DNA of 64,000 bases from VXNF01 sp965116465 (lineage in GTDB: Bacteria > Actinomycetota > Acidimicrobiia > Acidimicrobiales > CATQHL01): assembly GCA_965116465.1 (NCBI GenBank), contig OZ220687.1, positions 558,001 to 622,000 of the forward strand, given 5' to 3'. The notes below the pieces were generated by a model that saw nothing but the letters and a program-made list of their open reading frames with translations, ran no database searches and had not been told where the DNA came from. The translations under genes were made by a program, and so were the position numbers. Positions 53,851-62,897 of this stretch are shown here, piece after piece. Numbering within the stretch: position 1 is the first letter of the stretch; each line of letters starts with the position of its first letter.

Positions 53851-55128
53851 GTGGTCAGTGGCTATGTGCCTCGTATCGTGGACCGAGAGTTGGACGAGTT
53901 GCTCGTGGGGTTGCCGGCGATCTCGGTGGAGGGGCCCCGCGGCGTCGGCAAGACCTCCACGGCGCTGCGGCGAGCCACCACGACCCACCGGCTGGACGAT
54001 CCGGACGAGTTCGCGGTCATCGAAGCCCGCCGGCGGCGACTGGTGGAGGGCCCGCCGCCGATCCTGATCGACGAGTGGCAGCGTCTGCCGGAGTCCTGGG
54101 ATTTCGTCCGCCGCGCCGTGGACGAGGACGACACCCCCGGACGCTTCCTGCTGACCGGCTCGGCAAAGCCCACACAGTCGCCGACTCATTCCGGGGCGGG
54201 CCGCATCGTGACGGTGCGGATGCGTCCCCTGTCGCTGGCCGAGCGGCTGGCGGGCGAGGTGACGGTGAGCCTCGGCGCGCTACTGAGCGGCACCCAGCCC
54301 GACTTGGGCGGCGACACCGACATCACCGTGGAGGACTACACCGAGGAGATCGTGCGGTCGGGCTTCCCCGGCATCCGCCGGCACTCCGGTCGCCTGCTGC
54401 GCGCCGCGCTCGATGGCTACCTGGACCGCGTCGTCGAGCGGGACTTCGCCGACCTCGATCACCGGATCCGCGACACGGGCGCGCTGCGGCGCTGGCTGAC
54501 GGCGTACGCGGCGGCCACCTCCACGGCGGCGACCTTCGAGACCGTCCGCGACGCGGCCTCGGCCGGCCACTCACAAAAGCCGGCCCGCTCCACCACCCAG
54601 CCCTACCGCGCCACCCTCGAGCAACTCTGGCTCATCGAGGAGGTGCCGGCGTGGCGCCCCACCCGCAACCGGCTCCGGCGCCTGGCCGCGGCGCCCGTGC
54701 ACCAACTGGCCGACCCCGCCCTGGCGGCACGCCTGCTGGGCTGCGACGAGACCGCGCTGCTGGCGGGCTCCTCGCCCGGCCCGTCGGTGCCCCGCGACGG
54801 CCCACTCCTCGGCGCGCTGTTCCAATCGCTGGTGACCCTGTCAGTGCGGACCTACGCCCAACACAACCAAGCCCGCGTCCACTACCTGCGCACACAGGGC
54901 GGCGAACACGAGATCGACCTCATCATCGAACGCGGCGATGGCAGGGTGCTCGCGCTGGAAGTGAAACTCGCCAGCACCGTCAACGACCGCGACCTCCGCC
55001 ACCTCAACTGGCTCGCCACCAGCATCGGCCCCGAACTACTCGACGCCGCCGTCATCACCACCGGCCCCCACGCCTACCGCCGCCGCGACGGCATCGGCGT
55101 CATCCCCGCCGCCCTCCTCACAATCTGA
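53851..55128 (+). CDS. AAA-type ATPase with DUF4143 (nuclease-like) C terminus
   Basis: 425 residues. Walker A GPRGVGKTS at residues 28-36, Walker B ILIDEWQ, sensor-like FLLTGSA, and a DUF4143 C-terminal part with the restriction-endonuclease-like GGEHEIDLIIERGDG-x-VLALEVKL pattern (Asp...Glu-x-Lys). The group is common in genomic islands and has been linked to toxin-like or defence functions, without a clear mechanism. Start GTG at 53851 with no strong ribosome-binding site. It is the last gene before the right att-like repeat. Confidence 0.82.
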   Translation: MVSGYVPRIVDRELDELLVGLPAISVEGPRGVGKTSTALRRATTTHRLDDPDEFAVIEARRRRLVEGPPPILIDEWQRLPESWDFVRRAVDEDDTPGRFLLTGSAKPTQSPTHSGAGRIVTVRMRPLSLAERLAGEVTVSLGALLSGTQPDLGGDTDITVEDYTEEIVRSGFPGIRRHSGRLLRAALDGYLDRVVERDFADLDHRIRDTGALRRWLTAYAAATSTAATFETVRDAASAGHSQKPARSTTQPYRATLEQLWLIEEVPAWRPTRNRLRRLAAAPVHQLADPALAARLLGCDETALLAGSSPGPSVPRDGPLLGALFQSLVTLSVRTYAQHNQARVHYLRTQGGEHEIDLIIERGDGRVLALEVKLASTVNDRDLRHLNWLATSIGPELLDAAVITTGPHAYRRRDGIGVIPAALLTI

Positions 55129-55401
55129 GCCGCGCACCACGCCACCAGGCACAACTCGGACCGAACGGCCAACTCCCCGCGCACATCTTCACTGTTTCGC
55201 GCAGACCAATTCTTGCTCAGGCGAATGGCCTCACGAGTCATCTCCTGGCGCTCACGTCATTGACGGGACCAGACGCCTCCCTCGACTGGATCAGCCATCC
55301 ACCAACATGGGTCGGAGCCATCGCATAACGATTGTCATAACGGGACTCGGCGATCACGCCGTTTACCCTGGTCAGCGCCATATTGTGACGATTACCCTGT
55401 A
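55129..55401. other. Intergenic region at the right end of the island
   Basis: 273 bp between the ATPase and the right tRNA-Lys repeat. No supportable gene on either strand. It ends with CTGTACCC (55397-55404), which pairs with GGGTACAG inside the att-like repeat and so makes a palindrome around the G-run. Confidence 0.4.
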
Positions 55402-55424
55402 CCCAGGGGGGGGTACAGCGCTGG
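55402..55424 (+). repeat. Right att-like direct repeat
   Basis: CCCA, eight G, then TACAGCGCTGG: the tRNA-Lys 3' end and its 9-base downstream sequence (47245-47266) with one extra G. It lies 8.1 kb from the tRNA in the same orientation and marks the far junction of the island. Confidence 0.75.
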
Positions 55425-55473
55425 GGCGGTTTCGGGCGCTTGCGCGTGCGCCTGCTGCTGGGCGGCGCCGGCC

Positions 55474-55716
55474 TCAACGACGGCGTCGGGCCTTAGAGGG
55501 CACGGCTCGGGACGGGTCGGCCCGGTCGGCGTTGATCTGCTCGACAAGTTCGGGGTGTCGCAGGAGCGCCGCCTCGTGGGTCGTCATGACGACCGCAGGC
55601 GTGAAGATCAACGTTCCGTCGGGTTCTTCACTGACGAGGTAGCGCCGGTGCTCGGGTTTGCCGAGACGGCCAAGCGCAGCACGGCGCCTCGAATCGAGTT
55701 CGACAAGTTGTGTCAT
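55474..55716 (-). CDS. Small antitoxin-like protein (divergent from RelE-like gene)
   Basis: 80 residues: MTQLVELDSRRRAALGRLG, then RRYLVSEEPDGTLIFTPAVV, MTTHEAALLRHPELVEQI and a basic tail. The short beta-rich pattern with EPDG-T-FTPAVVMT resembles small AbrB-like antitoxins of actinobacteria. The frame is open to 55833; a GTG near 55803 just below a TATAGT box is a possible leaderless start. It is divergent from the toxin-like gene, unlike the usual tandem order. Assignment tentative. Confidence 0.5.
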   Translation of the reverse strand: MTQLVELDSRRRAALGRLGKPEHRRYLVSEEPDGTLIFTPAVVMTTHEAALLRHPELVEQINADRADPSRAVPSKARRRR

Positions 55717-55800
55717 GGTCGGGGGGAGAGGGTCGCGGGGTTGTGTTCGCGGCGGGCCCGGAACCTCGACAGTGCCTCTTGTTCCGGGTTTGTTGCTCAC

Positions 55801-55826
55801 GTTCCACACACTATACACCACGCGCC
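55801..55826. promoter_or_regulatory. Divergent promoter candidate of the toxin/antitoxin-like pair
   Basis: The AT-rich patch CACACTATACACCACG gives a TATAGT -10-like hexamer on the minus strand and a TATACA hexamer on the plus strand. It is the only such patch between the two divergent genes. No operator recognised. Confidence 0.35.
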
Positions 55827-55896
55827 GCCACACTGGGGCATCAGGGCATTACCGTATTGCCCCTCTACCCCCCTACGAGCGCTAGGCTCAGGAGTC

Positions 55897-56166
55897 GTGG
55901 CCGAGTTGCTGTTCAGCCCCGAATCCGACCGTCAGTTGACGGTCCTGGCAGCCGACGCTGGGCGGACTTGGCTCTACGAGCGCATCAACGATGTGCTCGA
56001 CGCCATCGAGGACGACCCCAGCGACGCGCGGGTCAGGCGAAGGCGCTATCAGGACCCGCCGATCTGGGGAATCGTCGTGCCCGCCGAGGGCAGCGACTGG
56101 CTCATCCTGTGGAGCGAGACCGACCTCGGTCCGATCGTCCACTACATCGGCGAGGACCTGACCTGA
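55897..56166 (+). CDS. RelE/ParE-like toxin
   Basis: 89 residues. VAELLFSPESDRQLTVLAA leads, then WLYERINDVLDAIEDDPSDA, RRRRYQDPPIWGIVVPA and DWLILWSE...VHYIGED. The beta-hairpin with RYQDPPIWGI and the strand ending VHYIG resemble RelE-fold mRNA interferases of actinobacteria. The GTG at 55897 follows AGGAG by only 2 bases. The nearest possible partner is the divergent gene at 55.5 kb; nothing credible follows downstream. Confidence 0.65.
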   Translation: MAELLFSPESDRQLTVLAADAGRTWLYERINDVLDAIEDDPSDARVRRRRYQDPPIWGIVVPAEGSDWLILWSETDLGPIVHYIGEDLT

Positions 56167-56406
56167 AGAGCGCGCCCAAGTCCGGGCGCCGCCGCACCTG
56201 CCGGTGATACAGCTCGTGCTGCGTTAGTTAGGTTATGCAGGAAGCATGAGAACGATGATCGTGCTTCCGGACCACCACCACGCCGACGCCGAGCCTTCAT
56301 CGTGAAGCCCTAACCGCGACCCGCCAACGCGATCGCGTGCACCTCTTCCCCACCCAGGTCCGACAGTGGCCGACAACCTCCAGGACAACCTCCCCAGCCT
56401 GCACAC

Positions 56407-56540
56407 CTAGTTGAGCAGCCGGTGGACGCGCAGCCAGCGCTCCCTCGGCGCACGAATGTGCGGCATGCGCGTCGGCGACACCGTCGTCGGATGCGGCCCC
56501 CCTCGGGGAACCACTCCTCGGCGGTCATGCGCGGCGGCAA
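56407..56540 (-). pseudogene. Decayed copy of the 129-residue toxin-partner gene
   Basis: Both ends of the gene at 48079-48468 are here (56407-56464 and 56464-56540), but the middle 242 bp are missing, with further small indels. The product would be frameshifted. No toxin gene follows on the left, so this is a dead second copy of the module. Confidence 0.8.
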
Positions 56541-56654
56541 CGAAAGGCCCATAGAACCCAGAGTACCCGGCGACAGCGACGCCGAGCCCTACGAGCCGAC
56601 CTCGCCACCCTCACAACCCGCACTTGACATCTACAGGAACGTCAGGGCACACCA
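56464..56654. repeat. Duplicated block shared with 48379-48570
   Basis: Second copy of the 190-bp block described at 48.4 kb, ending at ACGTCAGGGCACACCA. It lies outside the right att-like repeat, so the duplication is not simply part of the island. Confidence 0.85.
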
Positions 56655-56900
56655 GACCCTCCGGGAAAGCCAGGGCGGTTCAGCCTGCGCAATACCCGGG
56701 GAGGTTCAGCGCGGCCACCTGCTCGCCCGGCCCATTCGGCCACTCGATCGCGCCGCCGGGGCGGTTCGCGACGCTCGGCACAGGCCACACCGGCGTCTAC
56801 GCCTGCGGCGTGCGCGCCGACGGAACCATCGCCTGCTGGGGCGACAACGCCCTCTGCACCCACCCCACCCGCATGAACCACGTGTCGAGCCAACGGGGGG
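56655..56900 (+). pseudogene. Remnant of an RCC1-like repeat gene
   Basis: Frame 56624-56932 encodes ATLGTGHTGVYACGVRADGT, then IACWGDNALCTHP, one RCC1-like unit of the same type as the 14-repeat protein (SCALRTDGTITCWGNN). No signal peptide, no further repeats. It follows the decayed partner gene, so the order of the 48-51 kb locus is kept in ruined form. Confidence 0.65.
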
Positions 56901-56909
56901 AAGCTCAGT

Positions 56910-59900
56910 TCAGGATCCGAGAATCGTGGTGACGTGGCGTTCCTTGGCCCAGTTGAGGAGGTCGGACATCACGGCGACCGCCGTGGGCGAGCCGCGAGCG
57001 ATCGCTTCGAAGATCCTGTACTGGCAATAGACGGCCGTGCCGCGCCAGCAGCGAGTTGCTGAGACGACGACGCCGGTTGTCGGTCGTGGGGGCGGCTTGA
57101 ACAAGCCGACGGCGATCGCGTCAGGCGGGGTTCCCGGCGTCGTGATCACCGCGTCGGGAGCAATGTCGGCGTCGTGGACGTGCAGCACCGTTGCGGGCGG
57201 GAATGCGGCGACGGCCGCTTCCCTCGTCGTGAACCGGAACGGTGTGCCGCCCCAGTCGGCACTGATCGGTCTGACAGTCACCCGCGTCGGGTACAGACAG
57301 CCGGCCTCGGGCCGCTGGGCGAGGATCACGACGAGCCGCCCGTGCCTCAGGAGGCGCCGCACCTTCTCGGCGACACTCGCGGTGAGGCTCTCTTCGGGGA
57401 CGAGAAGCATTCCTGCGTGGACCCCTGGCCCGGCGACCTCGACTCCGGCTGCTTCGAGTACGCCCAGCACCGCCGGTGCGGCCATCGGCGAGTCCGTGAG
57501 CGCCACTCGGTGGGCACGCGGCACGGGAGCCCGGTGGATCAGCACCGGATACGAGGATCGCCAGACACGTCCCCGGTCGTCGGTCGCGGCCACGGCGATC
57601 TCCGACTCTCCCACGGGGCCGTCGAGGCGAACCTGTGTCACTCCCAAGCGCGCAGCCTGGCGCGCCGCGACGCGCAACGAGCCGGCCGGATGGCTCCCTC
57701 GCCCCGAGTCGACGGTGACATCGAATCGGCCGGCGCGATCGGAGTCGTTGGCGACCCAGACCTCGACCGGCAGCGAGGACGATGCGAAGCCTCCGAAGTC
57801 GTCGAGGACCAGCATCGGCGACACCTCCTGGTTTGCCCGGCCGATCCGATCGGCGCCGAGCTTCGGGCGTCGGAGGATGTCGAGGACGCCGTTGAACTCG
57901 AGGGGGACATCGCTGAGTTCAGTGAGGCAGTAGCCGGCGACTCCACTCCCGGCCCGGCGGAACAGGTCGATCTGCAGCCCGTCGGCGATGCCTTGGTGGA
58001 CCTGGGTGCCACGGGAGAACTCCTCCAGCGATCCCGGCCAGTTCGCCTCCGCCAGCGCGGCCTCATAGCGGGACCGGTGGGCGTAGAAGCGCCCGTCGGT
58101 CGAGTCGGGATCCGGGAGTCCCCAATCGCCGAACTCGCTGACGAGCACCGGCTCGGGTAGGTCGGCCAGCCCTCGGGTTCGCTCAGCCAATTCCTCGAGC
58201 CAGGCGCGGCTGAGGTTGCCGTACCAGTGGGCGGTGAGGACGGCAGGGCTGGTCGCGACGCCCTCGGGGTCCGGCTCGAGCCAGTCGTTCTCGATGAACG
58301 GTCTTGTCGGGTCGACTTCGCTCAGCGAGCGCACCAGCGCGGCGGCGAAGGCGCGGTACCTGCCGGTCCGCCGGAACGAAGGCCGGTGGAGGCCTACCTC
58401 GTTCATGCACGACCACAGGACGATGCTCGGGTGACCGCGGTCCCGCCTGACCTGCGCGGCGAGCGCCGACGCGTAGGCCCGCGTCACCGGTCCGTGACCG
58501 TCCAGTTGGTCGTAGTCGATCGGCTCGCCGACGCCGAGATCGCAGTACAGGAGCATCCCGAGGCGATCGCAGACCTGCAGATACTCCGGCGAGAAGGCCC
58601 GGAAGTGCAGCCGCAGGGCGTTGAACCCCAAGCGCATGGCCTCTTGCACCTCGCGTGTGATGGCGGCCGTCGCGCCGTCCGCGTACAGGCGGTCGGGATC
58701 GAAGCCCTGCACGAGGGCCGCCCTCACAAGGAACGGCTCACCGTTCAGCACCAGTCCGGACCCATCGACCTCGACGGTCCGGAACCCGACGTCGAGGCGC
58801 GCCGTGTCGGCTTCGTCGTCCTCCACCGACACGACCGCTTGGCAGGCATGCAGGTGCGGACCGTCGGGTGACCATCTCTGCAGCGCCACGCGTCCCAATC
58901 CGACGACGAACGTCCGGCGCGCCCCCGGCGCCACAGCCGCTGTCGCCTCCCCGATGAGCGCGCCGAGAGTCACCCGGACGGTGACGTGGGCGACTGCGGT
59001 GGCAAGGTTGTGCACTTCGACGGCCACCTCCGCATCGTCGGGGTCCGGTTTGGGCCAGATGTCCCTGATTGCAACCGGTCCGTGGCGTCGGAGTGTCACG
59101 GACTGCCAGATGCCGCCGTAGGTCAGGTACATACTCGGCGGGCTCGGGAACTCGTGGTTGGCCCAGCCCTGCTTGCCGTGGGGCCCAGCGAGGTGCTTCG
59201 GGGACCCGGTGGGTGGATCGGTCACGGTGACTTCGATGACGTTGTCGCCACGCCGCAGCAACGTCGACACATCGCACTCGAAGGGAGTGAACGGCAGATC
59301 GAACGACCCGAGCGGGACGCCGTTCAGACGGACCTCGGCGGCGTCCATCACAGCGCCGAAGCGCAGCGTCCAATGACCCGACGGATCGGTGACCCGGAAG
59401 CGGCGACGATAGGTGGCGGAACCGTCGAGGCCCGCGTGCCCCTGGGCCTCCCACAGCCCTGGCACTTCGATCTCGCCCCACGGCTGCCCGGCGGCTCCTC
59501 GGTCCCCCGGCCGGAATTCCCAGGTTCCGTCCAGGCTCAGCACCGACCCGTCACGGGCCTCGAAAGCGGCTCCTGCCGGCCACAGGCGCGGCGGTCTCGC
59601 GGGATCCTCCGATCTGGTGGCCAGGTCCCGGAAGCGATCGCTCACGACTGTCTCCCGGCGCGAAATCGCACCGGCTGCCGTGTGTTCGAGGTGCAGCAGG
59701 CCCATCCGCCGGATCCGGGTTCCCGTAGCCGCGGGGAAGGGTTCGGCCGGGGCCAGTTCCCGCGTGGCGGGATCCCACCGTGTCGCCAGGAACTCCTCGA
59801 CGTCCCGGCCGTCCGCGGCGACGGACCAGTCCACGAAGTCGATGAGAGGCCACCACGTCAGGCCCCGTACGTCGACGCCGTCGCGGCGCAGTTCGGCGAT

Positions 59901-60908
59901 CTCCGCGGCGGCCGCATCGAGCCACGCCACCCGGCGCTGTTCGTCCCCTTCGACGCTGGTCTCGGTCACCAGGATCGGAAGTCCGTAACGGCGTGCCCGG
60001 TCGCGGACCAGGGTCGCCAGGCCGGTCGCGCCCCGGTCGGCGGTGAGTTGCACAGCCGCGCCCTCGTGGCGGATCACAACCCGGGGCGTCAGGTCCGGGT
60101 AGTAGTTGAGACCGAAGTAGTCCGGCCGGTGTGCGGCGCCGGTCAGCCGGGCGAGGCGAGACGGTTCGACGCCGTGCCGGATCAACCAGTCCGGCACCCA
60201 GCCGGCTCCTCGGAGCCCGCCGAGGGCCAGATCGGTGGGGACGTAGCCGAGTTCGTTGAGCAGTGCGGTGTGGTCCTGCAGGGCTTCGTCGTAGGTCTCG
60301 TAGTCGTGTCCCGCCTCGACGTGGACGATCTCAGTACCGTGGCCGCGCGCGATCTCGAACACCGCCTGGTAGGCCTCCGCCAGTGAGACGGCGATCTGCG
60401 CCCAGCCTCTCCGGGTCCCGACCGCGGGCGGCCAGATCTGCCGCAGCCCGCAGAACGACGCCGTCGTGAGCGGCTCGTTGATCGGAGTGACGGCGGGAAT
60501 CAGAGACCCGTAGCGATCCAGCAGGGCATCGGCGAACTCGGCCAGCGAGCCGACGAAGCGATCATCCAAGAACGAGCCGCCGAGCCAGGGCGGGCATCCG
60601 AAGTGGACCAGGTCGGCGATGAGCCAGAGCCCGTGATCTGCGGCCAGACGCTCGACGCGGGCGTCCAGTTGCTGCCAGTCGAACCGCCCCGGGCCCCTGT
60701 GCACCGTCGGCCACGACATGCCGTAGCGAAGCCCACAAGCCCCGAGCGCCGAGACGAACCGGGCATCGCCCTCCCAGTGCTCGTCATGTCCAGTCAGTTC
60801 GTATTCGTCCAGAGGGTCGAAGGTGTCCTGCCGCCGCGGGTGGACGCAGGTGTTCTCGATTCCCACGAACCACGCCAGGGGCGCTCCGGGCGCAAGGGGA
60901 TGACCCAT
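56910..60908 (-). CDS. GH1-GH2 fusion glycoside hydrolase
   Basis: 1332 residues, no signal peptide, so probably cytoplasmic. Residues 1 to about 430 are a GH1-like (beta)8 barrel: TPINEP with acid/base Glu145, GLNYYPD, and VTETSVEG with nucleophile Glu316. From about 480 a GH2 enzyme follows: sugar-binding domain (LDGTWEFRPGD, YRRRFRV), an Ig-like domain, then a barrel with HPSIVLWSCMNEVG (Glu837) and VLVSEFGDWG (Glu925), and a C-terminal beta-rich part. All four catalytic acids are present. It is the last gene of an ABC sugar operon, so it should process imported oligosaccharides or glycosides. ATG at 60908 is chosen; GTG at 60926 is also possible. Confidence 0.88.
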   Translation of the reverse strand: MGHPLAPGAPLAWFVGIENTCVHPRRQDTFDPLDEYELTGHDEHWEGDARFVSALGACGLRYGMSWPTVHRGPGRFDWQQLDARVERLAADHGLWLIADLVHFGCPPWLGGSFLDDRFVGSLAEFADALLDRYGSLIPAVTPINEPLTTASFCGLRQIWPPAVGTRRGWAQIAVSLAEAYQAVFEIARGHGTEIVHVEAGHDYETYDEALQDHTALLNELGYVPTDLALGGLRGAGWVPDWLIRHGVEPSRLARLTGAAHRPDYFGLNYYPDLTPRVVIRHEGAAVQLTADRGATGLATLVRDRARRYGLPILVTETSVEGDEQRRVAWLDAAAAEIAELRRDGVDVRGLTWWPLIDFVDWSVAADGRDVEEFLATRWDPATRELAPAEPFPAATGTRIRRMGLLHLEHTAAGAISRRETVVSDRFRDLATRSEDPARPPRLWPAGAAFEARDGSVLSLDGTWEFRPGDRGAAGQPWGEIEVPGLWEAQGHAGLDGSATYRRRFRVTDPSGHWTLRFGAVMDAAEVRLNGVPLGSFDLPFTPFECDVSTLLRRGDNVIEVTVTDPPTGSPKHLAGPHGKQGWANHEFPSPPSMYLTYGGIWQSVTLRRHGPVAIRDIWPKPDPDDAEVAVEVHNLATAVAHVTVRVTLGALIGEATAAVAPGARRTFVVGLGRVALQRWSPDGPHLHACQAVVSVEDDEADTARLDVGFRTVEVDGSGLVLNGEPFLVRAALVQGFDPDRLYADGATAAITREVQEAMRLGFNALRLHFRAFSPEYLQVCDRLGMLLYCDLGVGEPIDYDQLDGHGPVTRAYASALAAQVRRDRGHPSIVLWSCMNEVGLHRPSFRRTGRYRAFAAALVRSLSEVDPTRPFIENDWLEPDPEGVATSPAVLTAHWYGNLSRAWLEELAERTRGLADLPEPVLVSEFGDWGLPDPDSTDGRFYAHRSRYEAALAEANWPGSLEEFSRGTQVHQGIADGLQIDLFRRAGSGVAGYCLTELSDVPLEFNGVLDILRRPKLGADRIGRANQEVSPMLVLDDFGGFASSSLPVEVWVANDSDRAGRFDVTVDSGRGSHPAGSLRVAARQAARLGVTQVRLDGPVGESEIAVAATDDRGRVWRSSYPVLIHRAPVPRAHRVALTDSPMAAPAVLGVLEAAGVEVAGPGVHAGMLLVPEESLTASVAEKVRRLLRHGRLVVILAQRPEAGCLYPTRVTVRPISADWGGTPFRFTTREAAVAAFPPATVLHVHDADIAPDAVITTPGTPPDAIAVGLFKPPPRPTTGVVVSATRCWRGTAVYCQYRIFEAIARGSPTAVAVMSDLLNWAKERHVTTILGS

Positions 60909-60927
60909 CGGTGGATCCGCGGTCACT

Positions 60928-61833
60928 TCACTTGAGGCCGGTGGTGGAGATTCCCTGCACGAAGTAGCGCTGCGCGACGAGGAAGGCAATGGCCAGTGGC
61001 ATCAGGCTGATGACGGCGCCGGCCATCACGACGGCGTGCTCGGTGACATGCTGGCCCGTGAACAGCGTGAGGCCGGCCGGCAGGGTTCGACGCTCGGGGT
61101 CGGTGGCCATGACGAGCGGCCAGAGGAAGTCGTTCCACAGGTTCATGAAGTGGATCACGAAGAGCGCGGCGAGCGCCGGCTTGGCCAGTGGCAGCGCGAT
61201 CCGCCAGTAGATCTGCCATCGCGAGGCGCCATCGATGGTGGCCGCCTCATCGAGTTCAGCAGGGATCGACAGGAAGAACTGGCGTAGCAGGAAGATCCCG
61301 AAGGCGCTGGCCAGCCTGGGCACGATCAGACCCTGGTAGGTGTTGAGCCAGCCGAGCCGCTGCACGAATTCGAACGTCGGGATCAGGGTCACCTGGAACG
61401 GGATCATCAGCGCACCGATCACGACCCAGAACGCCAGACGCCGCCCACGGAACTTGAGGCGGGCCAAGGCGAACGCAGCCATCGAGTCGAACAGCACGAG
61501 CCCAACGGTTGTTCCGAGAGCGAACACCACCGAGTTGAGCAGCAGTTTGAGAAACGGGAGTTCGTCCCAGACTGCCTGATAGCCGACGGCGGTGGGCGCG
61601 ACGGGCCACAGCCGTGCAGGGTCCGCGAACAGATCGGCCCCGGTCCGGAAGGAGGTGCCGAGCATCCACACGATCGGGACGAGCACCGCCAGGGCACCCC
61701 CGATGACCATCGCCCACGAGAGCCAGGTGAGCAGTCGACGCACGCGACCGGACCGGGACGGCGACCCGCCGCCCACCGGGGCGACCGGCTGTTCCCCGCC
61801 GCCGGCCGCGGCGACGTGCTCAGAATGCCTCAT
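60928..61833 (-). CDS. Carbohydrate ABC transporter permease (MalG-type)
   Basis: 301 residues, six TM segments, with the EAA loop ELDEAATIDGASRWQIYWRI and then LPLAKPAL that contacts the ATPase. FFLSIPAELDEAATIDG and the end QRYFVQGISTTGLK match MalG/CUT1 permeases. It overlaps the upstream permease gene by 14 bp and precedes the glycosidase. No ATPase gene is in the window; a shared MsiK-like ATPase elsewhere is common in actinobacteria. Confidence 0.93.
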   Translation of the reverse strand: MRHSEHVAAAGGGEQPVAPVGGGSPSRSGRVRRLLTWLSWAMVIGGALAVLVPIVWMLGTSFRTGADLFADPARLWPVAPTAVGYQAVWDELPFLKLLLNSVVFALGTTVGLVLFDSMAAFALARLKFRGRRLAFWVVIGALMIPFQVTLIPTFEFVQRLGWLNTYQGLIVPRLASAFGIFLLRQFFLSIPAELDEAATIDGASRWQIYWRIALPLAKPALAALFVIHFMNLWNDFLWPLVMATDPERRTLPAGLTLFTGQHVTEHAVVMAGAVISLMPLAIAFLVAQRYFVQGISTTGLK

Positions 61834-62776
61834 CGTGGCGGAACAGACGGAGCTGGATGACCGAGAAGAGCATGATCACCCCGAACAGGACCCATGAGAT
61901 GGCGGCCGCATAACCGAACCTGAAGTCTTGGAAGCCGCGCTGGTACATGTACGTGACGAGCGTCTCGGTGCTGAATAGCGGCCCGCCGCGCGTCATGGCG
62001 AAGACGAGGTCGAACATCTGCAGCGACGAGATCGTGTTGATCACCGAGACGAACAGCAACGCCAGCCGGATAGAGGGCAACAGGACATGCCTGAAGCGCT
62101 GCCAGGCGCCTGCGCCGTCGATCTGCGCAGCCTCGTCGAGCTCGACAGGCGCCTCCTGCATCGCCGACACGATGATGAGCATCGTGAAGCCCACGTTCTT
62201 CCAGACGCCCACGGCGATGACCGACGGCAGCGCCCAGGTCGTACTGCGCAGCCACTCCGGCGAAGTGAACCCGGCTGCGCCGATCCAGCCGTCCACGAGC
62301 CCGATCTGCGGGTCGAGAAGGAAGCGCCACACCAGGCCCATGGTGGCGAGCGCAGCGATCGTGGGGAAGAAATACGCCGAACGCACCAACTTCGTGAGCG
62401 CCGTCGTCCTGCGGAGCCGGTAGGCGATCGCCAGACCGAGGATCGTCTGGGCCGCGACCGCGACCGACGTGTAGAGGAATGTGACCCTCACGGCGTTCCA
62501 GAACCTGTCGTCTCCTGCCAGTTCGGCGTAGTTGGCGAGACCGATCCATTCGGTCCGGCGGCCGCTGAGAGACCAGTCGTGAAAGCTGATCCACAGCGAG
62601 CGTCCGATGGGGTAGATGACGAAGGCTCCCAGCACGGCAAGAGCCGGGAACAGGAACCAGGCGCCGGACCTGCCCGGCCGGCGCCGCCGCACGGAGCCCC
62701 GATGGTGGGATCCGGGATCCCACGTGGCCCCGCCGGCCGGCGGGGCCACGTTCAGCGGTCCGTCGAGTGCGGACAT
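61820..62776 (-). CDS. Carbohydrate ABC transporter permease (MalF-type)
   Basis: 318 residues, six TM segments. EAA loop VELDEAAQIDGAGAWQRFRH and LLPSIRLAL; FLFPALAVLGAFVIYPIGRSLW at the N terminus. CUT1 permease partner of the MalG-type protein. The ATG at 62776 is preferred; the frame runs to 62815 with another possible start. Follows the solute-binding protein by 121 bp. Confidence 0.92.
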   Translation of the reverse strand: MSALDGPLNVAPPAGGATWDPGSHHRGSVRRRRPGRSGAWFLFPALAVLGAFVIYPIGRSLWISFHDWSLSGRRTEWIGLANYAELAGDDRFWNAVRVTFLYTSVAVAAQTILGLAIAYRLRRTTALTKLVRSAYFFPTIAALATMGLVWRFLLDPQIGLVDGWIGAAGFTSPEWLRSTTWALPSVIAVGVWKNVGFTMLIIVSAMQEAPVELDEAAQIDGAGAWQRFRHVLLPSIRLALLFVSVINTISSLQMFDLVFAMTRGGPLFSTETLVTYMYQRGFQDFRFGYAAAISWVLFGVIMLFSVIQLRLFRHDEAF

Positions 62777-62897
62777 GGCGCCCCCGGTGCAATCATGCAC
62801 ACGTGCCACCGGCACGATTCTCGCGTAGCCACCGGGGACTCACGTCTCGGTTGTTGTGGCCACTCCGGTGCCCGCAGCCGGCGGGCGCCCGGAGCAT

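Noticed and set aside
47258..55401. Integrase or recombinase gene expected in a tRNA-inserted island.
   Set aside because: I looked on both strands for tyrosine or serine recombinase motifs and found none; the only recombination genes are the ISL3 transposase and a transposase remnant.
56246..56305. Short frame MRTMIVLPDHHHADAEPSS after the RelE-like toxin as a possible antitoxin.
   Set aside because: Only 19 codons, no ribosome-binding site and no antitoxin features.
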